This document shows, one piece after another, positions 44,782-55,900 of a stretch of 64,000 bases of DNA. The stretch is taken from positions 151,780 through 215,779 of the forward strand of contig JAPLDQ010000019.1 of NCBI GenBank assembly GCA_026391675.1, written 5' to 3'. Under the pieces are notes generated by a model that was not told the origin of the DNA, made no database searches, and saw only the letters and a program-made list of their open reading frames with translations. The DNA is from Bacteroidota bacterium. GTDB lineage: Bacteria > Bacteroidota > Bacteroidia > Bacteroidales > JACABE01. The stretch's first letter is position 1, and the number at the start of each line of letters is the position of its first letter. A program made the translations under genes and the position numbers.

Positions 44782-46038
44782 TCAATTAGAATGCCTCGGT
44801 TCATTTTTATTTTCCTGTGGCTGAGCTTGTTGACTATTGCGTTGCTGAGGTTGCTGATGTGGTTGAGGTTGAGGCTGAGGCTGAGCTTGCTGCACATTAC
44901 GTTGATGTTGTTGACTAGGCTGTTGCTTTGCTGGCTGCACATTACGTTGTTGTTGCTGAGCAGGCTGTTGCTTTACAGGCTGCACATTACGCTGCTGTGG
45001 CTGGGCAGGTTGTTGCTTTGCCGGCTGAACATTACGTTGCTGTTGTTGAGCAGGTTGTTGCTTTGCAGGCTGAATATTACGCTGCTGTTGTTGATCAGGT
45101 TGTTGCTTTGCAGGCTGAATATTACGCTGCTGTTGTTGAGCAGGTTGTTGCTTAACATCCTGATTTTTTCTTTGTAGTTGTTTATCAGCAGGATTTGATT
45201 TTTGAGTTGGATTTTCTTTTATCCTTTGTTCTGTAGATTTCACATCTTTCAGATTTGCAACCCTGGCAGGAGCCGGTTTTTGTTCAGCTGCTGTTGTCTT
45301 TTTAATTTGTGGTCTGTATATCTGAAGTTGATTATTACTTAATCTCTCACCGGGTTTAGTACTTTCTTTGATTGGAACTGCAGTAATTTTCTTACCTCCG
45401 CGTTTTTCCACTTCAGTTCTGTTAGGACCCATGCTATAAGTTGTATTCCGATGGGCATCCACTCTGGTATTATTAATTACAGTGGTATTATTTATAATAG
45501 TTGTATTATTTGAATTATTGATATAGTAATTATTAATATCCCTTCTTCCAAAATGTGAACCTCTTACAAAAGTATAATTATTAAAATGCTCATAATATCC
45601 ATTGCCATAAGCCAAACTAATACTAATTCCGGGTCCCATAGGTGCCCATCCATAGTAATCTGAAGAACTTCTCCAGCTAACCCAACCCGGGCCCCATTCA
45701 TTATCGGGTATCCACATAGGTCCATAATAAGGATCTGAATACCAGCGTCCATAATGGAAAGTTGCCCATCCCCATGAATAACCAGAAACCCATGTCCATC
45801 CATTTTCAGTATAAACCCAATATCCATTGGTTGCATAAGGTGCAAAACCGGGATCAACATCAGGAATCCATACATACCCATATTCAGGATTTTCTATCCA
45901 GGTACCATAAGGACTTAATTCGTCGTAAAATACCTGGAAGTTAACAGATGCATTTTGTGCCATTGTTTTTTGAGGCAATAAGTTATTAACTATACAGAAT
46001 ATAGAAAAAACAATTAATAATTTTATCTTAGTTTTCAT
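44782..46038 (-). CDS. DUF6600-type exported protein with Gln-rich repeats
   Basis: 418 residues: signal peptide (1-27, TMAQ), then a Trp/Tyr/Gly/Pro-rich globular part (about 30-160) with repeated WGPGWVSWR/YYGW and GYWVYTENGWTWVSGYSWGW. This is the recognisable DUF6600 (YXWGXW-like) pattern. The C-terminal third is low complexity: tandem 14-residue units of QQRNxQPAKQQPAQQ type and a PQPQPHQQPQ tail. It is probably periplasmic or surface-exposed. Behind promoter copy G. Confidence 0.8.
   Translation of the reverse strand: MKTKIKLLIVFSIFCIVNNLLPQKTMAQNASVNFQVFYDELSPYGTWIENPEYGYVWIPDVDPGFAPYATNGYWVYTENGWTWVSGYSWGWATFHYGRWYSDPYYGPMWIPDNEWGPGWVSWRSSSDYYGWAPMGPGISISLAYGNGYYEHFNNYTFVRGSHFGRRDINNYYINNSNNTTIINNTTVINNTRVDAHRNTTYSMGPNRTEVEKRGGKKITAVPIKESTKPGERLSNNQLQIYRPQIKKTTAAEQKPAPARVANLKDVKSTEQRIKENPTQKSNPADKQLQRKNQDVKQQPAQQQQRNIQPAKQQPDQQQQRNIQPAKQQPAQQQQRNVQPAKQQPAQPQQRNVQPVKQQPAQQQQRNVQPAKQQPSQQHQRNVQQAQPQPQPQPHQQPQQRNSQQAQPQENKNEPRHSN
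44862..45150. repeat. 42-bp tandem repeat inside the DUF6600 gene
   Basis: Around seven 42-bp units encode 14-residue QQRN-QPAKQQPAQ repeats. Some adjacent copies differ by only one or two bases, which points to recent unequal recombination and likely length variation. Confidence 0.85.
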
Positions 46039-46073
46039 TATTATTTTATTAGAGTGATAGAATTATCACCTTA

Positions 46074-46139
46074 CAAAAGTAAGTTCATTGAGTAGGGATT
46101 TCTTTACATAATTGTGGAAAAGACTTACATATTTCACAC
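46074..46139 (-). promoter_or_regulatory. Regulon promoter copy G (DUF6600, possibly the Mla genes)
   Basis: Minus strand: GTGTGAAATATGTAA, 11 bp, AATTATGTAA, 22 bp, TACTTTTG. Leader 35 nt. Confidence 0.85.
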
Positions 46140-46165
46140 TATTTTTTTAAAGTTAATTGATAATA

Positions 46166-46200
46166 AAAATGCTGCCCGATTTAACATCAGGCAGCATTTT
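46166..46200 (-). terminator. Terminator of the T9SS-linked operon
   Basis: AAAATGCTGCC and GGCAGCATTTT form an 11-bp stem with T-rich flank on the minus strand, after the OmpA/WD40-like gene. Confidence 0.85.
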
Positions 46201-46218
46201 AACTATTTTAATCAGGAT

Positions 46219-48837
46219 TTATTTAGCCGGAAGAATATCAATAATAACTGTACGGTTATAAAATCTTTCTTCAGGATATTTATTGGCAAATGGTGCTTGA
46301 GCCGGATCTTCACCAAATCCATTGGCTTCTATTTTAACATCTTTCCTATCGGCTTTTGCCAAGGCATTTTTAATAATATTTTTAACATCATTGGCTCTTG
46401 CAGCAGATAAATTTTGATTATAACCTTCCTCACCAATAATATCAGTATAACCATGAATAATAACGGTTCCACCCTGAGGTATTTTAGGACATACAATCTG
46501 AGTTAAATATTTATCATAAATTGCAATTGATTTTGAATCATTAAATTCATAGATAATGCTGAATCTCATCATTTCTTCTGCTTTAGCAGGAATCTTTATT
46601 TCAAGGTGAACCATCGCATCTTTTTTAATGATTTTATTATCTTTGGTAGTACCTATCATTGTTACTTTATAATCACCGGATTGACGATTACCTAAAATAG
46701 ATTTAGCAGGTAAACTTACAACTTCTTTATTGAATGGACCAAAATTAAGAATGCTGTCTTTATCATTTTTAATTTCCATTGACCATGAAGTGAATGCAGT
46801 ATCACTGCCTGAATTATTGAAAACAACATTACTTTCGGCAGGAGCAGATTTTGTACTTACAATTTGAACCGGTTTCAATGGTGCATCAGGACCACTCTGG
46901 AATTCCATCAAAATCTCTGGTGAAGTACTCCAGATTGATACTCTGCGGTCGCCCTGGCGTAGCAATTCAAGTTCCAGAACACCACCTTGATGTTCAGAAG
47001 GAATTCTTGGTTTTATTCTGCCTTCTGTAGCTATTCTGTTCCCTTTAATTCCAAACACATTAACAAGATAGGATTTTACTGATTCGGCCATAGCCAATCC
47101 GTCAGGAATACCCTGCATTGATGCTCCGGCAAGTCTGATTGAAGTTTCAGGATGTTTTTGCATACGATCACCCAATATGTTTAAAACATTATAGTAAACT
47201 GTCATTTGACGATCAGAACGACCTGACAATTTTTTCGGAGTAAATACTTCCAGCTGATCTTCTTTAAATTCTTTTACCTGTTCTTTTTTTATCAGAACAT
47301 AACGATCGGGAATTATTGTAGAACCCAAATCAAAGAATACATAGTTACGGACAGGAAAAGTTTCTCTTACCCTTAATTCAACCGGAATAAAATTAGGAGA
47401 ATTCACTGTAAATGTTACTTCGGGAGGATTACTGCTAATATTATCGATAATTGGAACTATTGGTTTGTGAAAATCAAAAGCATAAATATCATCATTACCT
47501 TTACCTCCATCCCTGTTGGACGAAAAATAGCCATTGGTTAAAGAATCATTTAATATAGCACCAAAATCATCAAACTGTGTATTCAGAGGATAACCGGCAT
47601 TATGAACATTTGTAACAACACCAGAAGCATCAATATTACACATAAAAATATCTAATCCGCCTAAACCATAATGTCCGTTTGAGCTGAATATAAACAGGCC
47701 ATCCTTGCCACCAATAAAAGGAAACAATTCATCACCTTCTGTATTAACTTTATCACCTAAATTTACAGCAATACTCCATTGACCATTCTCATTCTTTACT
47801 GATTTATAAATATCAGATCCGCCATAACCTCCTGACATATCGCTGGTAAAATACATGGTTTTTCCATCAGCAGTCAAACAGGGTTGCCCAACTGAAAACT
47901 CAACCTGATTATAGGCAAATGCAACTGGTTCGGCCCATTTACCGTCAGTATAATTACTAAACCATATCTGAAGTTCAACAATATTGTTATCAGTTTTTGA
48001 TTTATAATTATTTCTGGTAAATGCCATAAAATTACCATCTTTACTAAAACTTGCCGGACCATCATGTAGTTTGCCATTAATTTTTTTATCAAAATTCTCA
48101 GGTGATTTCATCTGTCCGTAAACAACTTCAGCAATTTCCATATTTCCAAATGGTTTTCTTGTCCAATTGTATATTTTTGGGAACATTTTAGAACTTCTGG
48201 TAGAAGCAAAAACTATACTGTTCTTATAATAGCAGGGGCCAAATTCTTTGGCATCTGAATTGAATTCCTGAGGTATAATTTTATATGTACCATCATCTTT
48301 TAATAGATTTGGCAACTCACTTTTATTGGCGACATAATCTTTTGCACGTAAATCTGTTGGTTTTAATTCAACAAACTTATCCATCCATGTATTAGCTTCC
48401 ATATATTTTGCATTTGCTCGTAAAGCCAATGAATAATTATAGTAATCATCAGCTAAAAGGACACCTTGAGAATTGAATAATTTAGCATAAGCTGCTTCTG
48501 CTTCAGTATTCTGTCCCATTTTATGATAACTTAATGCTAATCTTCTCTGACCATCCATGGTTAACAAATCAGCTTTAGTATAAGCTTCAATAGCATCATC
48601 ATATGCATATCTGAAAGCATATTTGTCTCCTTGAAGCTCTTTTCTTGATTTTTCCTGGGCTGTAGCAGCTTTATTGGCATTTTTATCTCCGGGAATTTCA
48701 TTACTTGACTTTTGCTGTGCAGGAACATTGCTAGAAGTGTATTTATCTCCCTGAAGTTTTTTTTCTGTTTTTTCCTGGGCTGTAACATTAAAGCATATAA
48801 ATAGTAATGCTGAAACGAGTATTGTTATTTTTTTCAT
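46219..48837 (-). CDS. OmpA-family protein with TPR and PD40-like repeats
   Basis: 872 residues: signal peptide, then a degenerate repeat (QEKTEKKLQGDKY, QQKSSNEIPGDKN, QEKSRKELQGDKY; residues 21-75). Next come TPR helices (about 70-150) and a PD40/WD40-like propeller with FTSDMSGGYGGSDIYKS and FSSNRDGGKGNDDIYAF. The C-terminal OmpA domain is VIIHGYTDIIGEEGYNQNLSAARAND and NRTVIIDI. Bacteroidota encode such proteins downstream of PorP/SprF. It would link a type IX-secreted adhesin complex to peptidoglycan. The N-terminal repeat is coded by near-identical DNA. Confidence 0.9.
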   Translation of the reverse strand: MKKITILVSALLFICFNVTAQEKTEKKLQGDKYTSSNVPAQQKSSNEIPGDKNANKAATAQEKSRKELQGDKYAFRYAYDDAIEAYTKADLLTMDGQRRLALSYHKMGQNTEAEAAYAKLFNSQGVLLADDYYNYSLALRANAKYMEANTWMDKFVELKPTDLRAKDYVANKSELPNLLKDDGTYKIIPQEFNSDAKEFGPCYYKNSIVFASTRSSKMFPKIYNWTRKPFGNMEIAEVVYGQMKSPENFDKKINGKLHDGPASFSKDGNFMAFTRNNYKSKTDNNIVELQIWFSNYTDGKWAEPVAFAYNQVEFSVGQPCLTADGKTMYFTSDMSGGYGGSDIYKSVKNENGQWSIAVNLGDKVNTEGDELFPFIGGKDGLFIFSSNGHYGLGGLDIFMCNIDASGVVTNVHNAGYPLNTQFDDFGAILNDSLTNGYFSSNRDGGKGNDDIYAFDFHKPIVPIIDNISSNPPEVTFTVNSPNFIPVELRVRETFPVRNYVFFDLGSTIIPDRYVLIKKEQVKEFKEDQLEVFTPKKLSGRSDRQMTVYYNVLNILGDRMQKHPETSIRLAGASMQGIPDGLAMAESVKSYLVNVFGIKGNRIATEGRIKPRIPSEHQGGVLELELLRQGDRRVSIWSTSPEILMEFQSGPDAPLKPVQIVSTKSAPAESNVVFNNSGSDTAFTSWSMEIKNDKDSILNFGPFNKEVVSLPAKSILGNRQSGDYKVTMIGTTKDNKIIKKDAMVHLEIKIPAKAEEMMRFSIIYEFNDSKSIAIYDKYLTQIVCPKIPQGGTVIIHGYTDIIGEEGYNQNLSAARANDVKNIIKNALAKADRKDVKIEANGFGEDPAQAPFANKYPEERFYNRTVIIDILPAK

Positions 48838-48859
48838 TTTTTTATTTATTTATGAAGGT

Positions 48860-49801
48860 TTAAAAATTTCTTGGTGAGTGAATTTGTTTTTTACTTGGAA
48901 AAATAAAGTCATATCTCAAAACCAACTCATGACTGCCATTATTATACCTGGAAGTTTCCAATCCGTAAGACCAGTCAAATGAATATCCAAGGTGTAATTG
49001 ATCAGTAATATCAAGACCTACAAGAATACCAACAGCATCGCCTGTACGAATCATTGCGCCTACCAATAATGTTTTCATAATGATAAACGATGCTGTTACA
49101 TCGGCTTGAACCGGTGCAGCATTTGTTATTTTTATCAATGTTGTTGGTTTAAAGGCTAAATTATCTGAGATTGGAAGTAAAGTACCCATAATAAAGAAGT
49201 AATGACGTTGTTCTTTTGCAATCAACTGATTACCATTACCCTCAGTAACTTTAGAATAATTATTTTCCAATAAATAAGGAATAGAAAGACCAGCATAAAA
49301 ACGTTCTCTGGAATAATAAGCTCCGAAACCAAAATTAGGGGTTACATTATTACTTATATCCGTTTTAAATACAGGGTCATTTTGTTGTTCCAATAAGAGT
49401 GTACTTAAGTCAGCCTGAAATACATTAATTCCGCCACTAATACCAAGAGCTAATCTTGATTTGGCTGTTAATTGCATAATATATGCAAAATCAATTAATG
49501 CAGACGTAGTATTGGTAGGTCCGATTTTATCATTAGATATTGACAACCCTAAACCAATATGTTCGTTTCGTAGTGGTGAATGTAAAGTTAACGTCTGAGT
49601 TGATGGTGCGCCTGCAAAACCCACCCATTGCGAACGATGAAGTGCCGTTACTGTTAAGGCATCCCTGCTCCCGGCATAAGCTGGATTTACTACTAATGTA
49701 TTATACATATAATGTGTATACATTGGTAATTGCTGTGCACGAATGTTAAACATCCATGTGGTCAGAACCAATACTAATACTATTTTTGTTAGTGTTTTCA
49801 T
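48860..49801 (-). CDS. PorP/SprF family type IX secretion-associated outer-membrane protein
   Basis: 313 residues: signal peptide (1-22), then LPMYTHYMYNTLVVNPAYAGSR, the signature opening of the PorP/SprF family, followed by an outer-membrane beta-barrel ending with the strand HELVLRYDFIF. SprF-type proteins attach CHU_C (type B) cargo to the cell surface. Here the cargo gene lies immediately upstream and the OmpA gene 23 bp downstream, forming the typical three-gene unit. Confidence 0.93.
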   Translation of the reverse strand: MKTLTKIVLVLVLTTWMFNIRAQQLPMYTHYMYNTLVVNPAYAGSRDALTVTALHRSQWVGFAGAPSTQTLTLHSPLRNEHIGLGLSISNDKIGPTNTTSALIDFAYIMQLTAKSRLALGISGGINVFQADLSTLLLEQQNDPVFKTDISNNVTPNFGFGAYYSRERFYAGLSIPYLLENNYSKVTEGNGNQLIAKEQRHYFFIMGTLLPISDNLAFKPTTLIKITNAAPVQADVTASFIIMKTLLVGAMIRTGDAVGILVGLDITDQLHLGYSFDWSYGLETSRYNNGSHELVLRYDFIFPSKKQIHSPRNF

Positions 49802-49927
49802 TTGTTATTTTTTTTTATTTCAATTAAAGAATGGAATCAGCTATGATGAGAATATTCATCGATTTTTGATTTGATTCAAACCATAGCTTAATTCATACAT
49901 TTTTTTATTTATTTTTATTATTTATTT

Positions 49928-52900
49928 TTATTTATTAAGATAAATTGTTCCTTTTATAACATCTGAGTTATTGCCCAAATTAAGTATGTAGAAATATGTT
50001 CCGATTGGCAGTCTGTCACCGTCTCCTATAATCAATCCCATTTTTGCTTTGCCATCCCAGGTATTCTGGTAAGGACTTGCCTCAAAGACTTTATTGCCCC
50101 ATCTGTTAAAGATTACAATTGAATTGGCAGGATATAGTTCGATTCCTCTGATTACAAATAAATCATTAATTCCATCACCATTTGGTGAGAAGCCCTGAGG
50201 TATAAAGAAATCAGTGGGAATAGTTTCAATGGTTGATGTATTATTGGTAAGTATTACATCAATTTCATTTCCCGTTATGGTTGCAGTATTTACATAACTA
50301 CCCGTTGAATTTACAATTGCAGTTATATATAAAGTACTGCTGGCTCCAACGCTTAGATTGCCTATTGTCCAAATGCCTGTTACAGGATTATAGACTCCTG
50401 ATGGACTGGATGTATAGGAAACAAAAGTATATCCACTCTGTAAATAATCGGTAACTATTACACCTGTTGCAGTATAAGGTCCATTATTGGTGGCAACTAT
50501 AGTAAATACGACTGTAGTTCCTTTCAAGGGGTTACTAATGTTTACAGTTTTAACAACTGATAAATCAGAAGGACAAATATTTACGACAACTGCAACAGTT
50601 GCTGGTAATGATATACATCCATTTGCTGTAACGGTTAAAATATAGTTTCCTGCATTAGCTAATATTGCTGAAATAATTACCGGATTCTGAACTATAGTTG
50701 AATAGCTGTTAGGACCTGTCCATGAATAAGTTCCACCTGTTACTGTTTGCGCAGTCAGGTTTAACGGACTATTCACGCATACAGGAGAATTACTGCCTGC
50801 TACAGCAATAGGTAAAGGTATTACAGTTACAACTCTGTTAGCAGTTGTGGTTCCACAAAGACCGGTTGAAGTAGCAGTTATTGTTGCTGTTCCGCTAAAA
50901 TTCACATCCCAGTTCATTACACCTGTTGATGAATTAATAACACCAGCAGTTGCAGGTAAAACAGAATAGACAATTGAAGTACTGCTGGTTGCAGATGCAA
51001 TATAGGTTTCATCTGGTGAATTCTGACAAATATATGTTGCACCAAAAATAAAAATTGTTGCTCCTATTGTTGAATTAACAGTTATCGTACCATTGATTGA
51101 AATTATTCCGCAGCCTCCGGTTAAATTAATTGTATAATTAAAAATTCCGGTTGCAGTTGGAGTTCCGCTTATAGTAATCAAATTGGCTAACCATGTTGCT
51201 GTTATTCCTGCGGGTAATCCGCTGAAAGTTGCTCCTGTTGCTCCTGTTGTTGCATAAGTTATATTTGTAATTGCAGTATTTACACATGGGAACTGATTAT
51301 CAGTTCCGGCTACTGATGTCAATACTATCGTATTATTTGGATTTACCGTGATTGTTCCTGTTGCAGAAATTGTTCCGCAACCTCCTGTTAAGTTAACAAT
51401 ATAGTTAAATATTCCGGATGCAGTTGGTGTTCCGCTTATGGTTACCACATTAGCTAACCAGATTGCTGTAATTCCGGCAGGTAAACCGCTGAAAGTTGCT
51501 CCTGTAGCTCCTGTTGTAGTATAATTTATATTTGCAAAAGCTGTATTGATACAAAGGTTTTGATTATTAGAACCAAATCCAGAAGTTAATACAATTGTAT
51601 TATTTGGAGTTACAGTAATTGAACCGGTTGTAGAAATTGTTCCGCAGCCTCCTGTTAAGTTAACAGTGTAGTTAAAAATACCCGCTGCTGTTGGAGTTCC
51701 ACTTATTGTTACCACATTAGCTAACCAGTTTGCTGTTACTCCGGCAGGTAAACCGCTGAAAGTTGCTCCTGTTGCACCTGTAGTTGCATATATAATATTT
51801 GTTATCGCTGTATTGATACAATGGGTCTGATTATCAGTACCTATAGCTGAAGTCAATACAATTGAATTAATTGGAATTACAGTTATTGAACCTGTTGTAG
51901 AAATTGTTCCGCAACCTCCTGTTAAATTAACAGTATAGTTAAATACTCCTGTTGCAGTTGGTGTTCCGCTAATCGTAATAACATTAGCTAACCAGCTTGC
52001 GGTTATTCCGGCGGGTAAAAGGCTGAAATTAGCGCCTGTTGCTCCCGTTGTGGTATAAGAAATATTTACGATTGGTGAATTTACACATACAGTTTGATTA
52101 TTTGTACCAATTGCAGAAGTTAATATAATCGTATTATTGGGAATAACTGTTATATAATTCAGTACTGTTTTTGTATTTGATGCACCGTCAGTTATGGTTA
52201 AACTTACAGTACTAGAACCTGAACCTGAATAAATTACAGTATGAGGACCAATTCCGGTTATTGTTGCCGGTGTTGCACCTGTTCCAAAATTCCAGCTGTA
52301 GGTTGTTGTAGGTGTTGTTCCTGTGGAAGTATTGGTAAATACTACACTTGACCCACTACATACAGATGTTATATTTGCAGTAAAGTTTGCAATTAAACCG
52401 CATCCTAACAGTGTAATAGTTTTGGAAACCTGACTTCCAACGCATGCATTACTGGTTGTTTCAATAACACTTATATTTCCATTGGTTGTTCCGAATGTAA
52501 CAGTAATACTATTTGTACCACCACCAGCTGTAATAATAGCTCCTGCAGGGACAGTCCATGCATAAGTAGATCCGGGAGTATTGGTTACACTATATATCTG
52601 TGCAATTGCATTACAATTTGGTGTTGCATTTCCTGATATTACTGAAGTTACAGGCAATGGTGTTACGACTAAAGACACAATTGTTGAAGTCAATGTTGTA
52701 CCATTTGCTGATGCAGCAGAAGGATTGTTAATGATATTTGTACCTGATAAAACTACTGCACCATTTCTGGCGAGTAATCTGCCATCAATAGATGAACCTG
52801 TATTCATCGTTATGGATGTTAAGGCCAGTATATTTCCTTTAAAAGAAGTTCCATTACCAATAGTTGCAGAACTACCAATCTGCCAGGTTACGTTTTTAGC

Positions 52901-55900
52901 CTGTGCACCTCCGGTAAGAATAACACTACCACCAGCTCCACCAACTGTAGTAAAATCAGAGGCAACCTGAAAAATCCAAACAGCATTTGCATTACCTTGT
53001 CCATCAAGGGTTAAATTACCTGATTGTATCAGAAGTGTAGAAGTTGATTTATAAATACCAGGGGCAAGAGTTATACCACCCTGATCGCCTGCAACGGTAA
53101 CTGGAGCAGGTGCAGTTGCACCTTCAGCAAAAAGATATGCATTGGTTAAATCCTGTTTTGCTTGTATTAACATTGCAGCTACTCCCGGAGGAGCAACATC
53201 ATCGGATGCATAAATGGCTCCATTTACAATTGAGGCTGGAGGGAATCCTGTTATTGATGAACGAACACCAGGACTTATGCCAACATTCATATTACTTATT
53301 ACACTAAAACCAGTACTGCTGATTCCAACACCTGCAAGAATACCAAATTCACCGGCTGTATTAAGGTTAGTAACATTAGAATTTACGGATGAACATAATC
53401 CTGTAACTACAACATTGTAGTTATAAGCAGTGTCAGCTAATGTAGCAGGATTAATTCTGAGTGTATCAGAAGTAGCTCCTGAAATATTTCCACCATTAAT
53501 TAAATTTACACTTCCTTTTCTCCATTGATAGGTATTACCTGATCCTGAAGCAACTACTAAAAAATAAACAGAATTGCCAACGCAAACTGTTTTATTAACA
53601 GGTTGTGTTATAATTGTCACTACAGTATCAACTAATAATGAAGCATTTAAAGAAGTATCATTTGGTAAACAGCCTCCACTTACAATAACATTATAATTGA
53701 CAGCAGCATTAGCTAAATAAGCAGGATTAAAAGTAAGCGTATTTGAATTAACACCTGAAATATTTGCACTGGTTATAAGGTTTACATTTCCTTTTCTCCA
53801 TTGATATGTCAGGTTAGTACCGGTTGCACTTACTGTTAAATAGGCTGAATTTCCTGAACAAACGCTTTTATTAACGGGTTCAGTAGTTATAATTGGAGGA
53901 GATGCTCTTAATAAAGAAACATTTATTGAAGTATCTTTTGGCAAACATGCTCCTGAGATGATAACATTATAGTTTGACGCAGTATCAGAGATAAGCATAG
54001 CATTAATTCTGACTGTATCAGAAATTGCACCGGATATATTAGCTCCATTAATTAAATTTACAGTTCCTTTTCTCCATTGATAAGTTAAGTTTGAACCGGT
54101 TGCTACTACTGAAAAATAGACTGCACTTCCTAAACAGGCTGTTTTAGTTACAGGCTGTGTCGTTATTAAAATTGGGATGTTTACTATTATAGATGCATTT
54201 ATTGAGGTATCATTTGGCAAACAACTACCATAAACAATTACATTATATTGAGTTGAAGTATCTGAAATACTGATAGAATTAAATTTCAATGTATCAGAAG
54301 TTGCACCGGATATATTTACTCCATTTATTAAATTTAAAGTTCCTTTTCTCCATTGATAGGTTAAATTAGAACCGCTTGCAATAATGAATAATTTTACTGC
54401 ATTTCCTACACATGCATTTTGATTGCTTGGTTCGGTTGTTATAATTGGAGGTGTATTAACTACCAAAGAAACATTTACTGAAGTATCATTTGGTAATAAT
54501 AAACCACTTACAATAACATTATAGTTAGAAGAAGTATCTGATAAACTGGCTGGAAAAATTCTTAAAGTATCAGAAGTAGCACCGGATATATTTCCTCCGT
54601 TAATTAAATCTACATTTCCTTTTCTCCATTGATAGGTAAGTGAAGATCCTGATGCTGTTACTGTATATTTTACTGAATCACCTGAACAAGCAGTTTTATT
54701 TACCGGCTCTGTAATAATTAATGGACCTGCAGTAGCACTACAACCAGGAGGCATAATGGCTGTTATTGCCGCAGTATTTAATGCACCTGTTGTTGTAAGC
54801 GCTCTTCCATCTATTTTAGCACCTGTATTTAAATTCATTGCACCATTGTTACAAACAATAGTTCCGACAAATTCCGAATAATCATTAATAGTTACAGCAC
54901 CACTTATCATCCAATACACATTTTTTGATTGTGTTCCGTTTATCATTTTAACTTTTGAATAGGTGCTTGTATTTATCGCACCATATATTTTTATAACAAA
55001 TACAGCATTGGCATCATTCATAGCATCCAGAAAAAGGGTATCTGTAAATGTTACCGCACCATTCATTAAATAAGTATGAGGTGTAAGAACCAATTGATTT
55101 CCAAATTGAGCTGGATAAAGCAATTCAATATCATAAGGTAAGGTATTGAGATAACTGTATGCATTAAGCAAATCAGCGGCTGCGGCTGCGGTTGATCCAT
55201 CAGGAATCGGATGAATTAAACCGGTTACAAATAATGGATTAAAACCTGTTGTTAATCCTGAATTTGTTCCTACATCACCTGTAATATTTGTTATGCCAAC
55301 ATTGGTAACAGGTCCGTTTGAGGAAAATATTGCATAACATGCAGCTGAAACCAAATTTGGAGCCAATGGTCCTGTAAGAGATGGACTTCCACAACCAACA
55401 GGAGTATATGCCAGCACTCCGCTAACATTTACAGCTCCATTGGTTGAAAGGACTCTTCCTTCGAGTACACAACCTGAACTCATATTAATAGCGGCGTTGT
55501 TTGCAATTACTGTTCCTTTCATTGAAGTGGATGGAGCCATGCTTACCAAACCTTCTATTTTCCAGAATACATTACATGCTTTAGCTCCATTAAGTAATAT
55601 CACTTTTGAGCTTGCAGCTGTTGAAAGAGGACCCTGAATCTGAAGAATAAATACAGCATTGGAATTGCCCAGGGCATTTAAATAAAGAGTTCCGTTCATG
55701 GTTGTTGCACCCGTTACTGAATAAACCCCTGCAATAAGAGTATCACCGTTTCCTAATAAAGGAGCCGGAAAATAGGTTGGAACAGTGCTGTTTAGCTGAT
55801 TATAAGCTATGAGCAAATCTGTTGCACATTGTGCACTTTTTGGATCACTGGTAAAGGTCATTACACCATTTACATTTCCAAAACCTGTCACACCTCCGTT

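Noticed and set aside
48561-48788. CRISPR-like repeats in the OmpA/WD40-like gene start
   Set aside because: Three GAG/CTTC-type units are coding repeats (EKxxxKxLQGDK) inside the frame, without spacers of constant length.
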